From Spirochaetaceae bacterium (GTDB lineage Bacteria > Spirochaetota > Spirochaetia > Treponematales > Breznakiellaceae), in assembly GCA_031267955.1 (NCBI GenBank), contig JAIRYB010000221.1, positions 1-12,586 on the forward strand: 12,586 nt of DNA, written 5' to 3'. Both the position numbers and the translations under genes were made by a program. Under the pieces are notes generated by a model. The model was given only the letters and a program-made list of their open reading frames with translations, ran no database searches and had not been told where the DNA came from. Of the stretch, positions 1-5,729 are shown in pieces (position 1 is the stretch's first letter; each line of letters begins with the position of its first letter).

Positions 1-353
1 GAGCATTCGGCGGCCTTGTCTATGTCCCTGCCCGACTTTGCCCCGGCGGTTTCCAGGGCTTTGCGGTACTGTTTGTCAAAGAACGACAGGGTAAAAAGAG
101 TGTTCCCATTCGCGAAGGAAAAAGTATGGCGCACCGGCCTGATAAACATAAAGGCTACATTTTTGCCCCAGAGCACCCCAAGGCCGCCCCAGGACGCCGT
201 CATGGTATTCCAGTTGCCCTTGTCGCCGGAAACGTCTCCGGCGCTTATCAACATCCACTCGTCGCCGATACGTTTTGCCGGCGAGCCGGCAAATTCCCGA
301 ATATCTTTTTCCGTCCAGCCCGCGTCCGCAGGGATTACCTTTGTTTGTTTCAT
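1..353 (-). CDS. Flavin reductase family protein (flavoredoxin-like), C-terminus cut by window edge
   Basis: Reading leftward from the ATG at 351-353 gives 117 codons with no stop before the window edge. The protein starts MKQTKVIPADAGW and contains NTMTASWGGLGVLWGK (residues 49-64) followed by FIRPVRHTF (70-78). This is the FMN-binding pattern of flavin reductase-like/flavoredoxin proteins, which bind FMN in a split-barrel fold and pass electrons from NAD(P)H or a partner protein. The domain normally runs to about 180-200 residues, so roughly the last third is missing. GGAGG lies 5 bases before the ATG, which fixes the start. No signal peptide is seen, so it should be cytoplasmic. It is divergent from a bacteriohemerythrin gene, which fits a redox or oxygen-response role. 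The family call is fairly safe; the substrate is unknown. Confidence 0.85.
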   Translation of the reverse strand, partial: MKQTKVIPADAGWTEKDIREFAGSPAKRIGDEWMLISAGDVSGDKGNWNTMTASWGGLGVLWGKNVAFMFIRPVRHTFSFANGNTLFTLSFFDKQYRKALETAGAKSGRDIDKAAEC

Positions 354-369
354 GTACGCCTCCGAAAGC

Positions 370-398
370 ATATTAGCACGGCACAGGTACGAACGCAA
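370..398 (-). promoter_or_regulatory. Predicted sigma70-type promoter of the flavin reductase gene
   Basis: On the minus strand TTGCGT (393-398) is followed after 17 bases by TAATAT (370-375), with TGC directly before the -10 (extended -10 form). The predicted start near 363 leaves a very short leader that begins about at the GGAGG ribosome site. Prediction by eye only. Confidence 0.5.
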
Positions 399-509
399 GG
401 CAAAGGCAGGAGGGCCGTAAAGGCGTTTAGTTTTTCAGTCCGGAATCCGGGCGCGTCCGGTATCCGTGCGGGGCGGCCCGCCGGGCCTGTACTAATTTCC
501 GAATTTATC

Positions 510-538
510 TTGTAAATACCGGAAAAGTATTGGATAAT
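510..538 (+). promoter_or_regulatory. Predicted sigma70-type promoter of the hemerythrin gene
   Basis: TTGTAA (510-515), a 17-base spacer, then GATAAT (533-538) gives a good -35/-10 pair. The predicted transcript starts near 545, about 44 bases before the chosen start codon. This AT-rich patch stands out from the GC-rich surroundings. Between this promoter and the opposite one (399-509) I see only GC-rich DNA with a small hairpin, GGCCC/GGGCC around 475-487, of no clear meaning. Confidence 0.5.
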
Positions 539-575
539 ACAGTGGAGAGCAAAAAAGGTCCGATTTAAAATGCAA

Positions 576-580
576 AAGGG
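576..580 (+). promoter_or_regulatory. Ribosome binding site that decides the hemerythrin start
   Basis: AAGGG ends 8 bases before the ATG at 589 but only 2 bases before the alternative ATG at 583. The spacing therefore favours 589. Confidence 0.6.
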
Positions 581-588
581 TAATGTCA

Positions 589-1053
589 ATGGCAGACAAA
601 ATTGTCGTAAAATGGGATGATGCCTATTCGGTCGGCGTCAAACTCATAGATGATCAGCATAAAGAGCTTGTCCGGATGACCAACGAGCTGTCCCTGGGCT
701 GCCGGAAAGGCGGCAGCGAGGCGGAAATCTATTTTATGAAGGTTATCCAGGGCGCGGTAAAATACGTCAAAACCCATTTTACTACCGAGGAAATCATCAT
801 GGACCGGCTGAAGTACCCCGAATACCTTGAACACAAGAAACAGCATGAGGAATTCGTGGCTGAAGTGCTGAAAGATGTCAAGGCTTTCGAGGCAGGGGGC
901 AAACTGGTCCCGCTGGAATTTGCCCAGTTCCTGCAAAGGTGGGTTCTGAACCATATTGCCAAGTCCGACAAACGCTGGGGGAATTTTTTCGAAGAACTCC
1001 GCCAAAAAGGCCAGCTTGACGAAACCATGTTCGATGTACCCACCCCGAAATGA
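589..1053 (+). CDS. Bacteriohemerythrin (diiron oxygen-binding protein)
   Basis: A 154-residue single-domain hemerythrin. All seven diiron ligands are visible: His24 (in DDQHKEL), His63 and Glu67 (in THFTTEE), His82 and His86 (in EHKKQH), His122 and Asp127 (in NHIAKSD). The early WDDAYSVGV segment is also typical of the family. Such proteins bind O2, and in some bacteria NO, at a non-heme diiron site in a four-helix bundle. They deliver, store or sense oxygen. No signal peptide, membrane segment or fused signalling domain is present, so this is a free cytoplasmic form. Start 589 was chosen over 583 because of ribosome-site spacing. The gene has its own promoter and converges on the aminotransferase gene with 34 bases between stops. 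No strong terminator hairpin is visible there. Confidence 0.93.
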   Translation: MADKIVVKWDDAYSVGVKLIDDQHKELVRMTNELSLGCRKGGSEAEIYFMKVIQGAVKYVKTHFTTEEIIMDRLKYPEYLEHKKQHEEFVAEVLKDVKAFEAGGKLVPLEFAQFLQRWVLNHIAKSDKRWGNFFEELRQKGQLDETMFDVPTPK

Positions 1054-1087
1054 AAAAAACACGGGAAAACGGGATTTCCGGGCGGCT

Positions 1088-2281
1088 CTAATTCTTTTTC
1101 ATAGCGGCCTTCATGCCTTCAAGCCGGTTGAGGGCCTCGTTGAGGGTTTCTATCTTTTTCGCGAAATGCAGGCGGATCAGGTGGTTCACCTTTTCCCGGA
1201 AGAAACTCGACCCCGGCACCGCCCCGATACCTGTTTTGGCGGCCAGTTCCTCGCAGAAGCGCAGATCGTTTTCGCAGCCGTATTCGGAAATATCCAGCAT
1301 GATATAGTAGGCGCCTTCAGGATGGGTGTGGGCAATGCCAAGGCCGTCAAGCCCCCGCATAAGAAGATCCCGCCTTTCCGTGTATTCCCGCTTCAGGGTA
1401 TCGTAGTAGTCTTCGCCGAATTCCAGCGCGGGAATTACCGCTTCCATTAGAGGGGCCGCGGCTCCCACAGTAAGGAAGTCGTGGACTTTTTTGGCAACAT
1501 CTATGATACGTTCCGGCGCGATGATGTACCCCAGCCGCCAGCCGGTGATCGAATAAGTTTTGGAAAGGGAGCTGCATGACAGGGTCCGTTCCGCCATTCC
1601 CGGCAGCGACGAAAAGTAAATGTGCCTATGCGGCTCGTAAACAATATGCTCGTAGACCTCGTCGGTGATAACATAGCAATCGTATTTCTCCGCGAAATCC
1701 GCGATAATTTCCAGTTCTTCCTTCCTGAACACTTTGCCGCAGGGATTCGACGGGTTGCAGAGGATAAGCGCCTTGGGTTTCTGCTTAAAAGCGGCCTCCA
1801 GTTCCCCAAGCCTAAAGCTGAATTCAGGACCGGCGGGGCCGTGGATGCCCGAGGGCGGGTGGAGGGGTACGTACAGCGGCTCGGCGCCGGAAAGGACCGC
1901 GTCGGCGCCGTAGTTTTCGTAAAACGGGGAGAAAACTACCACCTTGTCGCCGGGGTTGGCAACAGTCATCATGGCCGCCATCATCGCCTCGGTGCTGCCG
2001 CAGGTGGTGACAATCTCGCGGTCCGGGTCTATGGGCCGGCCCATGTACCTTGACTGCTTCCGGGCCAGCGCCTCCCGGAAATTCTGCGCGCCCCAGGTAA
2101 GCGCGTACTGGTGCGGCCCTGTCGCGGCAATTTCCGCGAGCCTTTGGGTAATGGCCCCGGGGGGATCAAAGTCGGGAAAACCCTGCGACAGGTTCAGCGC
2201 CCCGTATTTGGCGGAGATCCTTGTCATCCGCCGGATTACCGAATCGGTAAAACCGGCGGTACGCCCGCTTAATGCCTTCAT
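1088..2281 (-). CDS. PLP-dependent class I/II aminotransferase
   Basis: A 397-residue fold-type I aminotransferase of about the usual family length. Landmarks are NLSQGFPDF (residues 30-38), NPSNPCGK (176-183, Asn179), TDEVY (206-210, Asp207 to the PLP nitrogen), SSLSKTYSITGWRLGY (237-252, Schiff-base Lys241 and Arg249) and HLIRLHF (367-373, Arg370 for the substrate carboxylate). The pattern is closest to the methionine/kynurenine/glutamine transaminase group (YbdL/KAT-like) among those I know. It is the last gene of the sulfur amino-acid operon, 11 bases after the CymR-like regulator gene. By context it may work on methionine or its keto acid; that is inference, since this subgroup is broad. 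GGAG lies just before the ATG. Aspartate or aromatic aminotransferase activity cannot be excluded. Confidence 0.9.
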   Translation of the reverse strand: MKALSGRTAGFTDSVIRRMTRISAKYGALNLSQGFPDFDPPGAITQRLAEIAATGPHQYALTWGAQNFREALARKQSRYMGRPIDPDREIVTTCGSTEAMMAAMMTVANPGDKVVVFSPFYENYGADAVLSGAEPLYVPLHPPSGIHGPAGPEFSFRLGELEAAFKQKPKALILCNPSNPCGKVFRKEELEIIADFAEKYDCYVITDEVYEHIVYEPHRHIYFSSLPGMAERTLSCSSLSKTYSITGWRLGYIIAPERIIDVAKKVHDFLTVGAAAPLMEAVIPALEFGEDYYDTLKREYTERRDLLMRGLDGLGIAHTHPEGAYYIMLDISEYGCENDLRFCEELAAKTGIGAVPGSSFFREKVNHLIRLHFAKKIETLNEALNRLEGMKAAMKKN

Positions 2282-2292
2282 CTTCTCCGCCT

Positions 2293-2727
2293 TTAAATGA
2301 AATACATATAGCCTGAATCCGGATCGACCGTGCCGATCAGGGAGGCAAGGGTCTTCCGGTCTATTACCTGGGCAATCCGCTCGTTAAGCCGGTCAAAAAC
2401 CACGGTGCGGACACATCTCTGTATCTTTGTTTCGGCCTTCCCCGGAATGGGCGGTTCCACGACCAGCATATCACCTTCCAGCACCCGCAGCGCGTCGCCG
2501 ATGATGATATCCTGGGGAAGGCGGGCCAGCGCGTAGCCGCCCGACGCGCCTTTTACGGAACGGATAAAGCCGGCCCGGCGGAGGATAACCACCACCTGTT
2601 CCAGGTACCGTACCGAGATGGACTGCCTTTCCGCGATATTCGCCAGGGCCGTATGCGGCTCGTCAATATGTTCGGCCAAATCAATGAGCAGCCTGATCCC
2701 GTAACGGCCCCTGGTTGAAATCTTCAT
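2293..2727 (-). CDS. Rrf2-family transcriptional regulator without cluster-binding cysteines (CymR-like)
   Basis: A 144-residue Rrf2 winged-helix protein. It opens MKISTRGRYGIRLL, carries the recognition-helix region SVRYLEQVVVILRRAGFI (38-55) and then the wing VKGASGGYALAR (58-69). The region around 90-105, where Fe-S members hold three cysteines, is instead VEPPIPGKAETKIQRC, with a single Cys105. It is therefore unlikely to bind an IscR-type cluster. From memory, Bacillus CymR, the repressor of cysteine metabolism, also lacks the cysteines and has a very similar start and an aromatic tail ending in Ile; this protein ends GYMYFI. Its ATG overlaps the TGA of the preceding Rrf2 gene (ATGA), implying coupled translation. 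It probably acts as a dimeric repressor of this sulfur operon. The family is certain; the CymR role is inferred. Confidence 0.92.
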   Translation of the reverse strand: MKISTRGRYGIRLLIDLAEHIDEPHTALANIAERQSISVRYLEQVVVILRRAGFIRSVKGASGGYALARLPQDIIIGDALRVLEGDMLVVEPPIPGKAETKIQRCVRTVVFDRLNERIAQVIDRKTLASLIGTVDPDSGYMYFI

Positions 2728-3155
2728 ATAGCGTACTCCAGTTTGTCGATAGAATGGTAAGCTTCCACCAGGTCCTTAAGGGTTACCGAATCAACGCAGT
2801 CGTTGATAGCCTGGTAGAGTTCCGCCCAGGTATGCTTGCTGATGCAGCCGTCGGAAAGCGGGCAGGCTTCCGGCCCGGCGCAGTTTGCCGGTTCAAGCGG
2901 CCCCTCCACGGCGCGGAGGACTTCCCCCACGGTAATTTTGTCCAGATCCCGGCCGGGGACATAGCCCCCCAGGGGGCCGCGTATCCCCTGGACGATCCCC
3001 GCCTTCCGGAGGAGGATGAAAAGCTGTTCCAGATAACCGTCGGAAATCCCGGTATTTTCCGAAATCGACCGGGTACTGGTATATTCCCCGCCGGGAAGCA
3101 GCGCCATGTAGAGAAGCGCCTCAAGCGAATAACGGCCCTTAGTAGAGATTCTCAT
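2724..3155 (-). CDS. Rrf2-family transcriptional regulator with CX5CX5C Fe-S ligand motif (IscR-type)
   Basis: A 143-residue Rrf2 winged-helix protein: MRISTKGRYSLEAL start, SDGYLEQLFILLRKAGIV (38-55), wing IRGPLGGYVPGR (58-69). It has Cys92, Cys98 and Cys104 in exact CX5CX5C spacing, followed by His108. IscR uses three cysteines at the same spacing plus His107 to hold a [2Fe-2S] cluster, so this copy should sense Fe-S status, oxygen or NO. An extra Cys120 lies downstream. It ends LEYAI. Its ATG overlaps the TGA of the MetI-like gene (ATGA), and its own TGA overlaps the ATG of the second Rrf2 gene. The two Rrf2 proteins share the same layout and probably arose by tandem duplication, although sequence identity outside the DNA-binding half looks modest. 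Location in a methionine/cysteine operon suggests it controls these genes rather than isc genes. Confidence 0.93.
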   Translation of the reverse strand: MRISTKGRYSLEALLYMALLPGGEYTSTRSISENTGISDGYLEQLFILLRKAGIVQGIRGPLGGYVPGRDLDKITVGEVLRAVEGPLEPANCAGPEACPLSDGCISKHTWAELYQAINDCVDSVTLKDLVEAYHSIDKLEYAI

Positions 3156-4378
3156 AATTCATTTCTCCCCGGAACCCGCGGCCCTGTACACGCCGCGAAT
3201 GCCTGCTCAAGATCAGAGATCAGATCGCCGGGATCCTCTATCCCGACGGAAAGCCGCATAAGCCGGTCATTGACCCCCGCGGAAATCCGCATCTCATCGG
3301 GAATGGCGGCGTGTGTCTGGGCCAGGGGATAGGTTAAAAGGGATTCTACTCCCCCAAGGCTTTCGGCAAACAGAATAAGCCTGACGCTCCGCAGCAGTAC
3401 CGGCACGTATTCGCCCTTTTTAAGGTAGAAGGAGATCATCCCCCCCGCGCCCCGCGCCTGCTTCCCGCTCAATTCGTACTGGGGATGATCCTCAAATCCC
3501 GGGTAAAACACTTTTTCTACTATACTTTGGGTACGCAGCCATTCGGCGATTTTGCGGGCATTTTGCCCGTGCCTTTCCATTCTGACGGCCAGGGTTTTAA
3601 TCCCCCTCAGGGTGAGCCACGCGTCAAAAGGCGCGAGGCTTGCCCCCTCGCTTTTCTGAATGTTCCGCAGTTCCGCTTCTGTTTCCGCGCAGGAGAGCAC
3701 GAGAAAACCCGACAGGGTATCGTTATGGCCGGACAGGTACTTGGTGCCGCTGTGGGTAACGATATCCGCGCCGAGTTCCAGGGGATTCTGAAACCAGGGG
3801 GTAAGAAAAGTATTGTCAACGATAAGTTTCCCGCCGCGCTTGTGGGCAAACTCCGCGCAGCGCGCGATGTCGGTAACCTTCATCATAGGGTTGGATGGAG
3901 TTTCGATAAAGACCGCAGAGGTTTCCGGCCGCGCGGCCGCCTCAATCGCGGCAAAATCGCTCGTGTCTACCCACGAGAAGGAAAAGCCGTAATTGGCGTA
4001 GTACTCCTGAAAGAGCCGGTAGGTACCGCCGTAAAGGTCTTCCGAGACGATGAGGTGGGAACCCGGTTTGAAGATCTTGATCAGGGCCGATATCGCCCCC
4101 ATGCCGCTTGAAAAGGCCAGGCCGTATTTCCCCTTTTCCAGGAGGGCCACGGTTTTTTCCAGTTCCAGCCTGGTAGGGTTGGCGACCCGCGAATAATCGA
4201 AACCCGTGGACAGCCCCAGTCCCGGATGCCGGAAGGTGGAACTTTGAAAAATAGGAGTGCTGATCGCCCCGGTTACCGGTTCGAACAGGGACGCCCCGCG
4301 GACCGGATAGGTAGCCGGGCTGAATCTGCCTTCCGGATAGGCCGGGGTATTACAGGCGCAGTTACTGTCGTCGCTCAT
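3152..4378 (-). CDS. metI: Cystathionine gamma-synthase / O-acylhomoserine sulfhydrylase (MetI-like)
   Basis: A 408-residue Cys/Met-metabolism PLP enzyme. Landmarks are FDYSRVANPTR (60-70, Tyr62 and Arg64 contacting the neighbour's PLP), AFSSGMGAI (88-96, phosphate loop), SEDLYGGTYRLF (112-123), IVDNTF (186-191, Asp188), HSGTKYLSGHND (209-220, Schiff-base Lys213) and FAESLGGVESLLTYP. The pattern is closest, from memory, to Bacillus MetI. MetI joins O-acylhomoserine with cysteine to give cystathionine, or with sulfide to give homocysteine. It forms a pair with the beta-lyase-like gene 31 bases upstream, as metI-metC do in Bacillus. Two oddities: about 30 extra N-terminal residues carrying Cys7 and Cys9, and no good ribosome site (AAGGA sits 14 bases before the ATG). 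Gamma-lyase activity is possible. Confidence 0.87.
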   Translation of the reverse strand: MSDDSNCACNTPAYPEGRFSPATYPVRGASLFEPVTGAISTPIFQSSTFRHPGLGLSTGFDYSRVANPTRLELEKTVALLEKGKYGLAFSSGMGAISALIKIFKPGSHLIVSEDLYGGTYRLFQEYYANYGFSFSWVDTSDFAAIEAAARPETSAVFIETPSNPMMKVTDIARCAEFAHKRGGKLIVDNTFLTPWFQNPLELGADIVTHSGTKYLSGHNDTLSGFLVLSCAETEAELRNIQKSEGASLAPFDAWLTLRGIKTLAVRMERHGQNARKIAEWLRTQSIVEKVFYPGFEDHPQYELSGKQARGAGGMISFYLKKGEYVPVLLRSVRLILFAESLGGVESLLTYPLAQTHAAIPDEMRISAGVNDRLMRLSVGIEDPGDLISDLEQAFAACTGPRVPGRNEL

Positions 4379-4409
4379 GGTTCAATAATATATCCTTGTT
4401 TGCAAATAA

Positions 4410-5576
4410 TCATGACAGGGCGTTATCAAAGTCGGCGATAAGATCATCGGGGTCCTCAAGGCCGACAGAGATCCTTATAAGAGAATCGCTTAAACCCAGC
4501 CGGGCCCGTTCCGCCGGGGGAATGGCCGCGTGGCTCATCCTGGCCGGATAGGACGCGATGGTTTCCACCCCGCCCAAGCTTACCGCCACGGCGGCGTATT
4601 TGAGCTTTCCCAGAAAACGGAGCGCCAGTTCGTGGGTCCTGGCCTTGAACGAAAGCACCGCGCCCGGCCCGTCCGCCTGGCCTTCGTGGACAGCCTTCCC
4701 CGGATGGCCCGGAAGGCCGGGGTAGTACACATCTTCCACAGCCGGGTGTTCCCGGAGCCAGGAGGCTATCCGCGCGGCCCCTTCCTGCTGGGCCAGGAGC
4801 CTTACCTTGAGGGTCTTGATCCCCCGCATCACAAGCCAGGCGTCCCAGGGGCCCGGTACCGCGCCGAAACCGTTCTGTATACGGTAAAGATCCGCCCCCA
4901 GGGACGCGGTACGGGTTACCGCAAGCCCGGAAACCACGTCGCTATGGCCCCCAAGGAATTTGGTGGCCGAATGGACCACAATATCCGCCCCCATCTCTAT
5001 GGGCCGCTGGAGATAAGGGGTCATAAAGGTATTGTCAACGATGGAGAGGAGCCCCTTCTCCCGAGCTATGCCCAGGCAGGCTTTAAGGTCGGTGATTTTG
5101 AGCAGCGGGTTCGAGGGGGTTTCCAGAAACAGGGCCCTGGTATTCGGTTTCAGCGCCCTGAGTATGTTTTCCGGGTCCGAAGCGTCCACGGCGGTATGCG
5201 CAAGCCCCCAGCGCTTGTAGAAGGTGTTCAATATCCGGTAGCTCCCGCCGTAAATATCTTCCGCGGCAATTATATGATCCCCGGACGCAAGCATCCCCAA
5301 AACAGAAGCCACCGCCGCTATGCCGCTTCCAAACGCGTAACCTTTCTCGCCCCCTTCCAGAACGGCAATGGTTTCTTCCAGCGCGGCCCGGGTAGGATTC
5401 CCCGACCGGGCGTAGTCGTACATTTGCCGGAATTCCCCGGCCCTTTCAAGATCATAAGCGGCGGCCTGATCAAAGGTCGATGTCTGGTAAACGGGTATTC
5501 CAAGCGCGCCTGTCGGAGCGCCGGCCGAGGAATCTGTTTCGTGTTTGTTGTGAATAAGCAGGGTCCCGCGTTTCAT
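4410..5576 (-). CDS. metC: Cystathionine beta-lyase-like PLP enzyme (MetC-like)
   Basis: A 388-residue Cys/Met-metabolism PLP enzyme of normal family length. Landmarks are YDYARSGNPTR (53-63, Tyr55 and Arg57), AFGSGIAAV (81-89), EDIYGGSYR (106-114), IVDNTF (179-184, Asp181), VHSATKFLGGHSD (201-213, Schiff-base Lys206) and AVSLGGVETIASYPARMSHA. This is the cystathionine beta/gamma-lyase side of the family. The beta-lyase reaction splits cystathionine into homocysteine, pyruvate and ammonia for methionine synthesis. The subtype (beta-lyase, gamma-lyase or O-acylhomoserine thiol-lyase) cannot be settled by reading alone. Pairing with the MetI-like gene favours beta-lyase. It is the first gene of the operon, with GGAGA shortly before the ATG and a 25-bp palindrome 12 bases upstream. 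Confidence 0.85.
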   Translation of the reverse strand: MKRGTLLIHNKHETDSSAGAPTGALGIPVYQTSTFDQAAAYDLERAGEFRQMYDYARSGNPTRAALEETIAVLEGGEKGYAFGSGIAAVASVLGMLASGDHIIAAEDIYGGSYRILNTFYKRWGLAHTAVDASDPENILRALKPNTRALFLETPSNPLLKITDLKACLGIAREKGLLSIVDNTFMTPYLQRPIEMGADIVVHSATKFLGGHSDVVSGLAVTRTASLGADLYRIQNGFGAVPGPWDAWLVMRGIKTLKVRLLAQQEGAARIASWLREHPAVEDVYYPGLPGHPGKAVHEGQADGPGAVLSFKARTHELALRFLGKLKYAAVAVSLGGVETIASYPARMSHAAIPPAERARLGLSDSLIRISVGLEDPDDLIADFDNALS

Positions 5577-5588
5577 TGATCTTCTCCG

Positions 5589-5613
5589 ATATCCTACATG
5601 AATTGTAGGATAT
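5589..5613. promoter_or_regulatory. Perfect 25-bp palindrome, candidate Rrf2 operator
   Basis: The arms ATATCCTACA (5589-5598) and TGTAGGATAT (5604-5613) are exact reverse complements around the centre TGAAT. The site starts 12 bases before the metC-like ATG and includes the predicted -10 box and start point of that operon, so a bound repressor would block transcription. Dimeric Rrf2 regulators bind two-fold-symmetric sites of about this size, and two such regulators are encoded in this operon. As RNA it could also fold into a 10-bp hairpin just before the ribosome site, but there is no T-run, so it is not a normal terminator. No second full copy was noticed in the window. Confidence 0.7.
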
Positions 5614-5631
5614 ACTCCCGCAAAAGATCAA
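5602..5631 (-). promoter_or_regulatory. Predicted sigma70-type promoter of the sulfur amino-acid operon
   Basis: On the minus strand TTGATC (5626-5631), an 18-base spacer and TACAAT (5602-5607) make a reasonable -35/-10 pair. The -10 falls inside the palindrome. The predicted start is near 5595, giving a leader of about 18 bases. That leaves no room for an S-box (SAM) riboswitch, and none was recognised between this gene and the divergent one. Confidence 0.5.
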
Positions 5632-5673
5632 GGGGGGAAGAGGGGGCCTCTCCGTCCGCGCCCTGGAATATTC

Positions 5674-5702
5674 TTGCCAAGACCGGCTTTTTTGCCTATA
5701 TT
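5674..5702 (+). promoter_or_regulatory. Predicted sigma70-type promoter of the FapA-like gene
   Basis: TTGCCA (5674-5679), exactly 17 bases, then TATATT (5697-5702). The predicted start near 5709 lies downstream of the ATG at 5598, which supports the shorter coding region. The leader is about 21 bases. Confidence 0.5.
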
Positions 5703-5729
5703 CTTTGGAGAGGCGTTCGCGTTAGTTCC

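Noticed and set aside
583..588. Hemerythrin start at the first ATG (583)
   Set aside because: The AAGGG ribosome site would be only 2 bases away; the ATG at 589 has normal spacing.
350..589. 79-residue minus-strand frame across the divergent promoter region
   Set aside because: It covers both predicted promoters, resembles no protein I know and has low-complexity codon use; chance frame.
1054..1087. Terminator between the convergent hemerythrin and aminotransferase genes
   Set aside because: Only a weak 5-bp GGAAA/TTTCC stem with no clear T-run; not enough to call.
3485..4111. 208-residue plus-strand frame opposite the MetI-like gene
   Set aside because: Shadow of a well-supported gene, with no recognisable motif.
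4530..5579. 349-residue plus-strand open frame opposite the metC-like gene
   Set aside because: It is antisense to a clear PLP enzyme with all active-site motifs. Long opposite frames are expected in GC-rich DNA, and the translation is rich in Arg, Gly and Pro without a domain.
5589..5613. Palindrome as a rho-independent terminator
   Set aside because: The stem is AT-rich at its ends with no T-run on either side, and it sits before a start codon rather than after a gene.
5598..5729. Longer FapA-like reading frame beginning at the ATG at 5598
   Set aside because: That ATG lies inside the palindrome and upstream of the predicted promoter. The extra 44 residues do not look like FapA and have no ribosome site.
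5577..5729. S-box (SAM) or other riboswitch before the met operon
   Set aside because: The space is too short, the predicted leader is about 18 bases, and no S-box core or terminator with a T-run was seen.
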